The notes below the pieces were generated by a model that saw nothing but the letters and a program-made list of their open reading frames with translations, searched no databases and was not told where the DNA came from. From Bacteroidales bacterium (GTDB taxonomy: Bacteria > Bacteroidota > Bacteroidia > Bacteroidales > JAADJA01), in NCBI GenBank assembly GCA_016933115.1, contig JAFGBL010000161.1, forward strand, positions 1 through 41,180: a stretch of DNA of 41,180 nt, read 5' to 3'. Numbering within the stretch: position 1 is the first letter of the stretch; each line of letters opens with the position of its first letter. Of this stretch, positions 25,140 to 33,178 are shown piece by piece. The position numbers were made by a program, and so were the translations under genes.

Positions 25140-26870
25140 GTGAAATATATTTTAACCAGATCGAAAAGGATCGTTGGATATAGAATTTGGGTTGGGTTGG
25201 TCCTTATTCTTAATATGTGCGCCAATCCGGTCACCCCGGAAGGGGGGCCCAAAGACACAACTGCACCGGGGTTCGAAAAAGCTGAACCACCCATGTACAC
25301 CACTAAATTCGACCAGGAGAAGATTAGGATATACTTTGATGAATTCGTTCAATTGAAGGATCTGAACAACGAGTTGATCATTTCTCCTCCGGTTCAGGTA
25401 AAACCGGAAATTAAAACTAAGGGTAAGTCAGTCGAAATAGAACTCAGGGAGCCCCTGCTCGAAAACACCACCTACTCATTTTTCCTGGGCAATGCAATTG
25501 TGGATATAACCGAAAATAATCCGGTTCAAAATTTCCTGTATGTTCTTTCTACCGGCGATGTTGTCGATTCGCTTTCCATTCGGGGTAATGTGTACAATGC
25601 ATTCACCAATGAACCGCAAGAAGGTGTCAGTGTGCTTCTATACCTCGATAACAATGACACTATCAGCATCGATTCATTGCCTTATGCGGTGAAACCCTAC
25701 TTTATGTCGAGAACCGATAAATCGGGAGATTTCAATCTGACCAATTTACCAAATAAAGAATTTAAAATCTTCGCCCTTCACGATCAGAACAGCAACCTGA
25801 TATTTGACCAGCTTGCAGAAGGAATAGCATTCCAGGAGCAAATGATCAAACCTTATTATATTGCCCCCGCAAAACCGGATACTTCTGATGCCGATAGCAC
25901 AAAAATCGATTCTACAAACATTCAGGCCCCACCATATCTTAAAACAGAACTTGCACTTTTTATTGAAAAAGATACCATTCAAAGGCTGATCAAAGCATTT
26001 CTTCTGACGGAGGCACAACTGGTTTTTATTTTCAAGCTGCCTGTAAAGCAGCTTGAAATCCGCCCATTAAATCTGCAAATGACTGAAGAATGGAAGCTGG
26101 AAGAATTGAACAGGACAAAGGATACACTTACATACTGGCTGCTGAAGGAAGAACAGGATTCAATCAGGTTTGAAGTATCGGAAGGAGGCTTGATCCTGGA
26201 TACCGTCAATGTTGAAATTATAAAAGAAGAACGAGGCAGAAGGGCCAGAAAGGAAGAAGAAAAGCCAAAATACCTGGATGTAAAATTCAATATAACCGGA
26301 GGTCATATCGACTTAAACAAAAACATCCAATTGAAATTTGCATACCCTTTGAAATCATGGAATATGGCCGGTTCCCTTCTAATAGAAAATGAGGATACAC
26401 TTAAACCACAAATTAATTTCACTGATAGCCTGAACAAAATTGGTTTTATCGAACATAAATTAACATCTTCGGCCTCTTATTCTATCGTCATTCCCGATAG
26501 TGCATTTTATGATATCCTGGGACATTCACATGATTCTATCGTCAAGCACTTTACCACCAAATCCATTGAAGATTATGGCAATTTGTACGTTGATATTCAG
26601 GTTTCCAATGAAGGTTTGAATCATATCATTCAAATATCGGATGATAAAAAACTGATTGAGGAAAGGATTTTGACAAAAAGCGAAAAACTATCTTTCGAAT
26701 TCCTGAATCCGGGGCCTTATACCCTGAAAGTGATTTATGATTACAACAACAACGGGAAATGGGATACCGGCGACTATTTGAATAAAATTCAACCGGAGAA
26801 AGTCGATTTTTTCCCGGCAGGCGTTGCCATAAGGGCCAATTGGGACATACAGGAAACCTGGAAACTTTAA
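25140..26870 (+). CDS. Ig-like (Big_5/SbsA-type) domain lipoprotein
   Basis: The protein is 576 residues from the GTG at 25140, 4 bases after the deacetylase stop. A TTG at 25122 would overlap that gene and add six residues. The N-terminus is basic, then hydrophobic (YRIWVGLVLILNMC), with a lipobox Cys followed by ANPVTPEGGPKDTTAP. This opening is typical of a Bacteroidota family with an SbsA-type Ig-like domain (about 45-140: IRIYFDEFVQLKDLNNELIISPP). A beta-rich carboxypeptidase-regulatory-like domain follows (SIRGNVYNAFTNEPQEGVSVLLYL), then a long tail ending with NNNGKWDTGDYLNKIQPE. It is predicted to be an envelope lipoprotein. Its function is unknown; the deacetylase partner suggests a cell-wall or surface-glycan role. 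The alanine dehydrogenase gene converges 17 bases away. Confidence 0.82.
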   Translation: MKYILTRSKRIVGYRIWVGLVLILNMCANPVTPEGGPKDTTAPGFEKAEPPMYTTKFDQEKIRIYFDEFVQLKDLNNELIISPPVQVKPEIKTKGKSVEIELREPLLENTTYSFFLGNAIVDITENNPVQNFLYVLSTGDVVDSLSIRGNVYNAFTNEPQEGVSVLLYLDNNDTISIDSLPYAVKPYFMSRTDKSGDFNLTNLPNKEFKIFALHDQNSNLIFDQLAEGIAFQEQMIKPYYIAPAKPDTSDADSTKIDSTNIQAPPYLKTELALFIEKDTIQRLIKAFLLTEAQLVFIFKLPVKQLEIRPLNLQMTEEWKLEELNRTKDTLTYWLLKEEQDSIRFEVSEGGLILDTVNVEIIKEERGRRARKEEEKPKYLDVKFNITGGHIDLNKNIQLKFAYPLKSWNMAGSLLIENEDTLKPQINFTDSLNKIGFIEHKLTSSASYSIVIPDSAFYDILGHSHDSIVKHFTTKSIEDYGNLYVDIQVSNEGLNHIIQISDDKKLIEERILTKSEKLSFEFLNPGPYTLKVIYDYNNNGKWDTGDYLNKIQPEKVDFFPAGVAIRANWDIQETWKL

Positions 26871-26887
26871 GATTGGATATTTCCCTG

Positions 26888-28111
26888 TTAACGCATAGCT
26901 GCGATCAACAATTCAATATCCTGGAAAGGAAGATGGAAATAATTCCCGATGTATTGTCGTGTCAAGGTTCCATTAAACAAATAAACTCCCTGCCTGATCC
27001 CGAAATCTATCTTAATCATGTTTTCAATGCCTCCGACGTCTCCTATTTTCAGGAGAATAGGGGTAAAAAAATTACTAAAAGCATAGGATGCAGTGTGAGG
27101 AACTTTTGAAGCGATATTTGGCACACAATAGTGGGTTACATCATATTTTCTGAATACCGGGTCATTATGGTTGGTGATGGCTGAAGTTTCAAAGCATCCA
27201 CCCTGGTCAATGCTGACATCAATAATAACTGCTCCGTATTTCATCTGCCTCACCATTTCTTCCGTAACGATAATTGGAGTTCTTCCTTCGCTGGAATGTA
27301 TGGCTCCGATGACTACATCGGCGGTTTTCAATGCCCTGGCTAATACGGCAGGCTGAATAATTGAAGTAAACACACGGGTATTCAAAGCGTTCTGTATTCT
27401 CCTGAGTTTATACAGGGAATTATCAAAAATTTTAATCTGTGCACCAAAACCCAAAGCAGCCCTTGCGGCATATTCAGCCACACTACCCGATCCGATGATC
27501 ACTACTTCGGTGGGTGAAATGCCCGGGAATCCGCCAAACAGAGTGCCTTTTCCATAATCGGAGCTTTCCAGGTACTTACCGGCAATAAATATCGAAGCTG
27601 TGCCGACAATTTCACTCATCGCCTTTATTACAGGAAATGAACCGGTTTTATCCTTGATGAATTCAAAAGCAATGGAAGACATCTTTTTATTCATCATTTT
27701 CTCAAAAAATTCCCTGTTTTGGGCTGTAATGTGAAGGGATGACAATAGGGTTTGCCTCGACCTGAACATCTCGATTTCGGACAAAGATGGCGGTGCCACC
27801 TTGACAATGATATCAGCCTTATAAACCTCTTCAGTAGAATAAACAATCTGTGCTCCCACTTCGCTAAAGTCTTCATCTTTAAAGTGAGCATGTTTTCCCG
27901 CACCGCTCTCCAGCATTACTTGATGTCCGTTGGCAACAAGCAATCCGATCGCCTGAGGCACCAATGGAATCCTGCATTCCTGGAATGAAGTCTCTTTTGG
28001 AACACCAATTGTTAAATTGCTTGGCTTCCGGTCAAAATCCAGAATTTCTTCCTGTGGAAGCAATTGATCTGACTTGGAAAATTGAAGGTATCCGTTTTGC
28101 CCGTTACTCAT
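26888..28111 (-). CDS. ald: Alanine dehydrogenase (AlaDH/PNT family)
   Basis: This 407-residue enzyme interconverts alanine and pyruvate with NAD and ammonia. The N-terminal domain opens with LTIGVPKETSFQECRIPLVP. Lys104 (VKVAPP) and His127 (SSLHITAQ) match the pyruvate-binding lysine and catalytic histidine of the family. The nucleotide fold carries VVIIGSGSVAEYAARAALGFGAQIKIFD (GSGSVA from 207, acidic Asp230 after the second strand). Asp302 in DVSIDQGGCFETS is the second catalytic residue. About 30 extra residues precede the usual start. The pntA-type proton-pumping partner domains are absent, so this is the soluble dehydrogenase. It is last in a likely leftward porX-tsaE-ald operon and converges with the lipoprotein gene. 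Confidence 0.9.
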   Translation of the reverse strand: MSNGQNGYLQFSKSDQLLPQEEILDFDRKPSNLTIGVPKETSFQECRIPLVPQAIGLLVANGHQVMLESGAGKHAHFKDEDFSEVGAQIVYSTEEVYKADIIVKVAPPSLSEIEMFRSRQTLLSSLHITAQNREFFEKMMNKKMSSIAFEFIKDKTGSFPVIKAMSEIVGTASIFIAGKYLESSDYGKGTLFGGFPGISPTEVVIIGSGSVAEYAARAALGFGAQIKIFDNSLYKLRRIQNALNTRVFTSIIQPAVLARALKTADVVIGAIHSSEGRTPIIVTEEMVRQMKYGAVIIDVSIDQGGCFETSAITNHNDPVFRKYDVTHYCVPNIASKVPHTASYAFSNFFTPILLKIGDVGGIENMIKIDFGIRQGVYLFNGTLTRQYIGNYFHLPFQDIELLIAAMR

Positions 28112-28173
28112 TATATGATTGAAAGATTGCCTAAAATTATAAAATAATCTGATATGTCAGACAATAGATATTT

Positions 28174-28602
28174 TCAAAAAGTAACCAACCGGGCAAGAGT
28201 GCCTTCCATTGGTTCTATTTCGACTCTTACAGTATATTCCGGCAGCAATTGATCTATCTTCTCCGGCCATTCAATAAAACAATAGGAACCGCTGTAAATA
28301 TAATCTTCGTAACCGATATCAAATGCCTCGGCAACCGATTCCAAGCGATAGAAATCAAAATGATAAACTGTTTCATCGTTTTTTGTAAAATACTGGTTGA
28401 TAATGGAAAATGTCGGGCTGTTGACATCATCAACCACTTCCAGGACATTACAAATGGCCTTGATGAAAGTGGTTTTTCCTGCACCCAGAGGCCCGTAAAA
28501 GGCAAATACTTTTTTTCCGGCATGTTCATGTAACAACTTAGATGCGATTTCATCCAAAACACCCGGAGTGTCGGCAACAAATCTGTTCTGATCGTTATGC
28601 AT
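28174..28602 (-). CDS. tsaE: TsaE, ATPase of tRNA t6A modification
   Basis: This 142-residue P-loop protein carries Walker A GPLGAGKTT (37-45), the switch-like DVNSPTFSIINQY, HFDFYRLES and FIEWPEKI. This is the signature order of the TsaE/YjeE family, at the usual length. With TsaB, TsaC and TsaD it makes threonylcarbamoyladenosine at position 37 of ANN-decoding tRNAs in the cytosol and is generally essential. It is 53 bases downstream of porX and 62 bases upstream of ald on the same strand, with no terminator between them. None of the other t6A genes is in the window. Confidence 0.95.
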   Translation of the reverse strand: MHNDQNRFVADTPGVLDEIASKLLHEHAGKKVFAFYGPLGAGKTTFIKAICNVLEVVDDVNSPTFSIINQYFTKNDETVYHFDFYRLESVAEAFDIGYEDYIYSGSYCFIEWPEKIDQLLPEYTVRVEIEPMEGTLARLVTF

Positions 28603-28655
28603 CCCTTAAAATTAATAAATCATTTTGACTGAGTGAGATTTCCTGCAAGTTTAAT

Positions 28656-30209
28656 TTATTTGGCCTTTAGGACAATATAAGGGATCATAACTTCCTCGAG
28701 TGAAATTCCACCATGCTGAAAAGTATTCCGGTAATAGTTGACGTAATAGTTATAGTTATTGGGATAGGCAAAAAAGTCGTTTTTACGGCAAAACACATAG
28801 GATGAGCTTACATTGAGCCGGGGCATGTATATATCGTCGGGATTACCCACTTCAAAAACTTCTTTTTTATTGTATTGAAGAGCTTTCCCTGTTTTGTAGC
28901 GTAAATTGGTATTGGTATTTCGATCTCCAAGGACTTTAACAGGTTCATGAACTCTTACCGAACCATGATCGGTTGTAATGATCAGTTCAACGCCTTTTTT
29001 TCCCAGGTAATCAATTATTTCCTTTAGCGGTGAATGCTCAAACCACGATAAGGTCAACGATCTGTATGCAGGTTCGTCATCGGCTAGTTCCCTGATAATC
29101 TCCATTTCTGTACGGGCATGCGACAACATATCCACGAAATTGTAAACGACTACATTCAGTTGGTTTCCCATCAAATTGGGCAGGTTCTCGATCAACTTCC
29201 GGCCAACATTCAGGTTCAGCACCTTGGTATAGGAATACTTGATGTTCTTTCCGTACCTTTTGAGGTATTCACCCAGCAATTCCGACTCAAATTGATTTTT
29301 AGTCCCTTCTTCATCCTCACCAGTCCAGTATTGCCTGTATTTTCTTTCGATTTCTGATGGCATCAAGCCTGCAAATAATGCGTTTCTTGCATATTGCGTA
29401 ACGGTAGGTAAAATACTGAAATAAATATCATCCGACACGACCCTGTAAGAATTTTCAATAATGGGTTGAATTATTTTCCATTGGTCATAACGCAAATTAT
29501 CTATGAGCAGAAAAAAAACAGGTTTATTTCCGTTCAAGGATGGAAAAAGTCGTTCTTTAAGCAGCGTATGGGAAAGTAACGGGATATCATTATTTTTTCC
29601 ATTAATCCAACTTACATAATTCTTCTCAATAAATTTTGCAAAAACCTGGTTTGCCTCTAGTTTTTGCATGGTCAGTACCTCCTGTATCCCGCTGTCGGAT
29701 GATCTTTCGAGATCAAGTTCCCACCGGGTCAAACGCTTATAAACGTCGATCCATTCCTGTATATTGAGACTACCCGAAATGGTCATACCCAGCTTACTGA
29801 ACTCCTGCTGGTATTGGGAAGTGGTTTTTTCACTGACAAGTTTTTTATTTTCCAGGTTTTTCTTCAGGCTCAGTAAAATTTGTTTGGGATTGACCGGTTT
29901 AATCAGATAATCTGCAATCCTTGAGCCAATCGCTTCCTCCATAATTGTTTCTTCCTCACTTTTGGTGATCATTACAATTGGCAGGTTTGGATACTCCTCC
30001 TTCATTTGTTCAAGCGTTTCTATCCCCGACAAACCTGGCATCTGTTCATCCAAAAACACGATATCGAAAGGTTGGCTGCGGATCATTTCAAGTGCATCGT
30101 CCCCATTATTGGAAGTACTCACTAAATAACCTTTTTGCTCCAGGAAAAGAATATGCGGTTTTAGTAAATCAATTTCATCATCTACCCACAAAATATTAAT
30201 GTTGCCCAT
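28656..30209 (-). CDS. porX: PorX, T9SS response regulator with PglZ phosphatase domain
   Basis: This 517-residue protein fuses a receiver domain (1-120) to a PglZ/alkaline-phosphatase-like domain (about 225-510). Asp54 in VFLDEQMPG is the phosphorylation site, with Asp10/Asp11 and Lys104 completing the pocket. In the PglZ domain Asp237 (LLIDNLRYD), Thr271 (TVTQYARN), Asp360 (NFVDML), His364, Asp414-His415 (TTDHGS) and His499 are placed as metal ligands and nucleophile; Thr271 agrees in number with the threonine I recall for Porphyromonas PorX. PorX acts with the kinase PorY and an ECF sigma factor to control T9SS genes; the PglZ domain is known to cleave oligonucleotides or nucleotides. The T9SS cargo genes in this window are plausible clients. 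Confidence 0.95.
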   Translation of the reverse strand: MGNINILWVDDEIDLLKPHILFLEQKGYLVSTSNNGDDALEMIRSQPFDIVFLDEQMPGLSGIETLEQMKEEYPNLPIVMITKSEEETIMEEAIGSRIADYLIKPVNPKQILLSLKKNLENKKLVSEKTTSQYQQEFSKLGMTISGSLNIQEWIDVYKRLTRWELDLERSSDSGIQEVLTMQKLEANQVFAKFIEKNYVSWINGKNNDIPLLSHTLLKERLFPSLNGNKPVFFLLIDNLRYDQWKIIQPIIENSYRVVSDDIYFSILPTVTQYARNALFAGLMPSEIERKYRQYWTGEDEEGTKNQFESELLGEYLKRYGKNIKYSYTKVLNLNVGRKLIENLPNLMGNQLNVVVYNFVDMLSHARTEMEIIRELADDEPAYRSLTLSWFEHSPLKEIIDYLGKKGVELIITTDHGSVRVHEPVKVLGDRNTNTNLRYKTGKALQYNKKEVFEVGNPDDIYMPRLNVSSSYVFCRKNDFFAYPNNYNYYVNYYRNTFQHGGISLEEVMIPYIVLKAK

Positions 30210-30363
30210 ATTGAACCATTTAAATGTTTTAAAAATTAAAGTTTAGGAAAAATGTAAAATTACGCTATAAAATCATATTAAATGTTACGGAAGGGTTAAA
30301 ATCCCAGCAGCAAGACCTCTTCAACAATACTATAATGATTTAATTCCGGTTTTATTGTATAAA

Positions 30364-30400
30364 ATGAAAAATCGCAGTGGAAGTTACTGCGATTTTTCAT
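30364..30400 (-). terminator. Strong hairpin, probable leftward terminator or small RNA end
   Basis: ATGAAAAATCGCAGT (30364-30378) and ACTGCGATTTTTCAT (30386-30400) are perfect 15-base complements around GGAAGTT. On the reverse strand the second arm continues into TTTATAC, more U-rich than the forward side. No leftward gene ends here: porX starts 155 bases further left. Confidence 0.6.
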
Positions 30401-30530
30401 GGTGGCGATGTTTTTAAACCGCGCTTAAGAGATTCATTTCCTTACGTTCCGGTTCTGGTTATGATTTTCTATCTTCTTTTAAATTAAAAATACAGGAAGC
30501 AGGTATTTTTGGATGATTTTAAAGAACATG

Positions 30531-30655
30531 GTTCATTTAATAATTCTGTCGGTAAAATTAAACCCAATCATGAATTAAAGTATGGCAGAAAACTACCGAA
30601 AAAAAAAACGGCAGAAAACCACTGGTTTTTTTTCAAACTTGTTCATTTAATGATT
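30531..30655. repeat. Two interleaved pairs of 15-base direct repeats
   Basis: GTTCATTTAATAATT (30531-30545) recurs as GTTCATTTAATGATT (30641-30655), exactly 110 bases apart with one change. Between them GGCAGAAAACTACCG (30584-30598) recurs as GGCAGAAAACCACTG (30610-30624), 26 bases apart with two changes. They precede the HD gene promoter and may be regulator sites. Confidence 0.55.
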
Positions 30656-30665
30656 TAAACCAGAA

Positions 30666-30681
30666 TTGTACATTTGTACAA
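30666..30681 (+). promoter_or_regulatory. -7 promoter box of HD gene inside a perfect dyad
   Basis: TACATTTG (30669-30676) matches TAnnTTTG, 14 bases before the ATG at 30691. It lies within TTGTACA-TT-TGTACAA, perfect 7-base arms, so a dimeric repressor could block the promoter directly. Confidence 0.5.
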
Positions 30682-30690
30682 ATAATTTCA

Positions 30691-31935
30691 ATGATCCAAT
30701 CAGCTGTCAATTCGCGAAAGATTATCAATGACCCGGTATATGGTTTTATTGGTATTCCAAATGACCAGATTTTTAAATTAATAGAGCATCCCTATTTTCA
30801 GAGGCTGCGAAGGATCAAGCAGCTTGGGATGACCCATTTGGTGTACCCGGGCGCATTACACACCAGGTTTAGCCATTCTTTGGGAGCCATGCACCTGATG
30901 ATCCAGGCTTTGAATGTCCTGGAGATGAAAGGGAAAAAACTGACTGAGGAAGAAAAATCGGGCGCAATGGTGGCCATCCTTTTGCATGATATCGGCCATG
31001 GCCCTTATTCGCATGCATTGGAAAATTCTATCGTTGGTAAAATTAAACATGAAGAAATTTCAGATATTATTTTTAAACAATTAAATGATATTTCGGAAGG
31101 TAATTTGGGTGTGGCATTGGCTATTTTCGATCACTCCTATCCCAAGAAATTTTTATCCCAGTTGGTTGCCAGCCAACTCGATATGGACCGGCTCGATTAC
31201 CTTACCCGTGATAGTTTTTTTACCGGTGTTTCGGAGGGTGTGATCGGTACCGAACGCATTATAAAAATGCTCGATGTGATTAAGGACAACCTGGTTGTTG
31301 AAAACAAAGGCATTTATTCGGTTGAGAAATTCATCATTGCTAGGAGGATCATGTACTGGCAGGTTTACCTTCACAAGACGGTAATTTCAGCCGAAAACAT
31401 GCTCATTAATTTATTGCGCAGGGCATCATTCCTTTCAAAAAACGGGGTTCCTCTGTTCACAACTCCGGCACTACAGTATTTCTTTTCAAAATCCCTTGCG
31501 GTGGACAATATCCGGGATGATCCCGAATTTATCAATTACTTTACCCATCTCGATGATTATGATGTTCTGACCTCAATCAAAAACTGGATGTCCCACACCG
31601 ATAAAATACTTTCCTTTCTGAGCAAGGCTTTGGTCAACCGTCAACTTTTCAGATGTAGCCTGCAAGCCGAACCTTTTGATTATTTCTACATTGAAAATTT
31701 AAAGGACCGGATCAGCGAAAATTATGGAATTGATGAAAAGGATTTGAGCTACTTTTTATACCACGACACCACTTCAAATTATGCCTATAACCTGAAGGCC
31801 GATAAAATCAATATTTTGTTCAAAACAGGTAAAGTTTCAGAGATAACGGAAGTTTCCGACCAACTTGATGCTTCCATGGTTTCACAGGCGGTAACCAAGC
31901 ATTTTATTTGTTACCCCAAAGATGTTGAAAACTGA
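30691..31935 (+). CDS. HD-domain phosphohydrolase (SAMHD1/dNTPase-like)
   Basis: This 414-residue cytosolic protein opens with INDPVYGFIGIPNDQIFKLIEHPYFQRLRRIKQLGM, the usual start of the SAMHD1-like HD family. The metal site is His62 (HTRFSHSLGAMHL), His99-Asp100 (LLHDIGHGPYSHALE) and an Asp in SQLDMDRLDYLTRDS (164-166). Family members hydrolyse deoxynucleoside triphosphates or related nucleotides; the substrate here is not known. The C-terminal half is less conserved. In Bacteroidota this gene commonly precedes lpxD, as here (67 bases, with a separate promoter box for lpxD). Its own promoter is covered by a dyad and preceded by direct repeats, suggesting specific regulation. Confidence 0.88.
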   Translation: MIQSAVNSRKIINDPVYGFIGIPNDQIFKLIEHPYFQRLRRIKQLGMTHLVYPGALHTRFSHSLGAMHLMIQALNVLEMKGKKLTEEEKSGAMVAILLHDIGHGPYSHALENSIVGKIKHEEISDIIFKQLNDISEGNLGVALAIFDHSYPKKFLSQLVASQLDMDRLDYLTRDSFFTGVSEGVIGTERIIKMLDVIKDNLVVENKGIYSVEKFIIARRIMYWQVYLHKTVISAENMLINLLRRASFLSKNGVPLFTTPALQYFFSKSLAVDNIRDDPEFINYFTHLDDYDVLTSIKNWMSHTDKILSFLSKALVNRQLFRCSLQAEPFDYFYIENLKDRISENYGIDEKDLSYFLYHDTTSNYAYNLKADKINILFKTGKVSEITEVSDQLDASMVSQAVTKHFICYPKDVEN

Positions 31936-31970
31936 AAATAACTGGCATTCAAGCCCTGACTTTTTTTCAC

Positions 31971-31978
31971 TAATTTTG
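31971..31978 (+). promoter_or_regulatory. -7 promoter box for lpxD
   Basis: TAATTTTG followed by CTGC matches TAnnTTTG, 24 bases before the lpxD ATG at 32003. Confidence 0.55.
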
Positions 31979-32002
31979 CTGCAAATCAAATAAATCTAAG
32001 CG

Positions 32003-33034
32003 ATGGAATTTACAGCCAGCCAGATAGCTGCACTGATCAATGGCACAATTGAAGGTAACCGGGATGATAAAATCAACGATGTATCAAAAATAGAAGAGGG
32101 GAAACCCGGAACTTTAACATTTTTGGCAAATCCAAAGTATACGCAATTTATTTATGAGACCAAAGCCTCAATAGTAATTGTTAACGAAAGTTTCAAACCG
32201 GAAAAGGATATTGCTGCTACCCTTATCAGGGTAAAAGACGCATATACCGCTTTTGCAACACTGCTCGATTATTACAACAAGATCAAACTCGACAAAAAGG
32301 GAATTTCGGAAAAAGCACATATTTCTGCGGGGTGTTTGCTGGGAAATGAAATTTATATCGGAGAATTTGCATTCCTGGGCGAGGGAGTCAATATTGGAGA
32401 CCATTCTAAAATTTATCCCCAGGTATATTTGGGTGACCATGTTATGCTCGGGAAAAATACTACCATTTATCCAGGGGTTAAAATTTATTCGGATGTAGTC
32501 ATCGGCAATAATTGCATCATTCATGCCGGAGTTATCATTGGCAGCGATGGTTTTGGATTTGCACCCCAGGCTGAAAACAATTATTCCAAAGTTGCGCAGA
32601 TCGGGAATGTGGTTATTGAAGATGATGTGGAAATTGGTTCCAACACCACCATCGACCGTGCAACGCTTGGCTCGACAATCATTAAAAAAGGAGCAAAAAT
32701 CGACAACCTGATACAAATTGCACACAATGTTGAAATAGGTGAGAACACAGTGATCGCTGCACAAACAGGCATTTCCGGTTCAACCCGGATTGGCAAAAAC
32801 TGTATGATCGGCGGACAGGTGGGTATCATTGGTCACCTTACCATTGCCGATGAGGTGAAAATAGCGGCCCAATCCGGTGTAGGAAAAAACATTATAAATA
32901 AAGGTGAAATCGTTCAGGGCTCCCCTGCATTTGATATCAGCAGTTACAGGAAATCATACATCCATTTTAAAAACCTGCACGAAATCAAAACAAAGTTGGA
33001 TAATCTGGAAAAAGAAATAAATAAACCAAAATAA
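32003..33034 (+). CDS. lpxD: LpxD, UDP-3-O-acylglucosamine N-acyltransferase
   Basis: This 343-residue enzyme adds the second 3-hydroxyacyl chain in lipid A synthesis, using acyl-ACP in the cytosol. An N-terminal uridine-binding domain (1-100) carries [22 protein letters not shown] left-handed beta-helix of hexapeptide repeats follows (about 105-310). His241 in [10 protein letters not shown] is the catalytic base, corresponding to His239 in E. coli. SDGFGFAPQ (181-189) is the conserved loop near the active site. A C-terminal helix ([19 protein letters not shown]) helps trimer assembly and ACP contact. It begins the lpxD, lpxC-fabZ, lpxA run typical of Bacteroidota. A divergent paralogue lies at 37610-38557. 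Confidence 0.96.
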   Translation: MEFTASQIAALINGTIEGNRDDKINDVSKIEEGKPGTLTFLANPKYTQFIYETKASIVIVNESFKPEKDIAATLIRVKDAYTAFATLLDYYNKIKLDKKGISEKAHISAGCLLGNEIYIGEFAFLGEGVNIGDHSKIYPQVYLGDHVMLGKNTTIYPGVKIYSDVVIGNNCIIHAGVIIGSDGFGFAPQAENNYSKVAQIGNVVIEDDVEIGSNTTIDRATLGSTIIKKGAKIDNLIQIAHNVEIGENTVIAAQTGISGSTRIGKNCMIGGQVGIIGHLTIADEVKIAAQSGVGKNIINKGEIVQGSPAFDISSYRKSYIHFKNLHEIKTKLDNLEKEINKPK

Positions 33035-33160
33035 GGAACACCTTAATCGAAATATTGTCACCGTTTCGAAAGGAAATATTGATCCAAAACATTGGATTCC
33101 ATCTATAACAATTTGGTTGTCTGATTTTAAGCCGCTGAAGCGATATTATAGAATTATATT

Positions 33161-33168
33161 TATATTTG
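33161..33168 (+). promoter_or_regulatory. -7 promoter box for lpxC-fabZ (near leaderless)
   Basis: TATATTTG followed by CGCGC is a strong TAnnTTTG match. The ATG at 33179 is only 10 bases after the box, so the transcript would have a leader of a few bases at most. Confidence 0.55.
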
Positions 33169-33178
33169 CGCGCTGATT

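Larger units (their letters stand above)
30210..30690. other. Divergent intergenic region with repeats and hairpins
   Basis: These 481 bases separate porX (leftward) from the HD gene (rightward), without a convincing gene. They hold a strong hairpin (30364-30400), two pairs of direct repeats (30531-30655), a weak AAAACC-ACT-GGTTTT hairpin with an eight-T tail (30615-30633) and a promoter dyad (30666-30681). No good porX promoter is visible; a reverse-strand TAATTTTA near 30260 is the closest. Confidence 0.6.

Noticed and set aside
30421..30465. Possible tRNA T-arm (GTTCCGGTTCTGG)
   Set aside because: No matching acceptor, D or anticodon arms can be folded around it.
32168..32764. 198-codon reverse frame inside lpxD
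   Set aside because: Shadow frame: the forward strand encodes LpxD with all motifs; the hexapeptide repeats create long open frames on the other strand.
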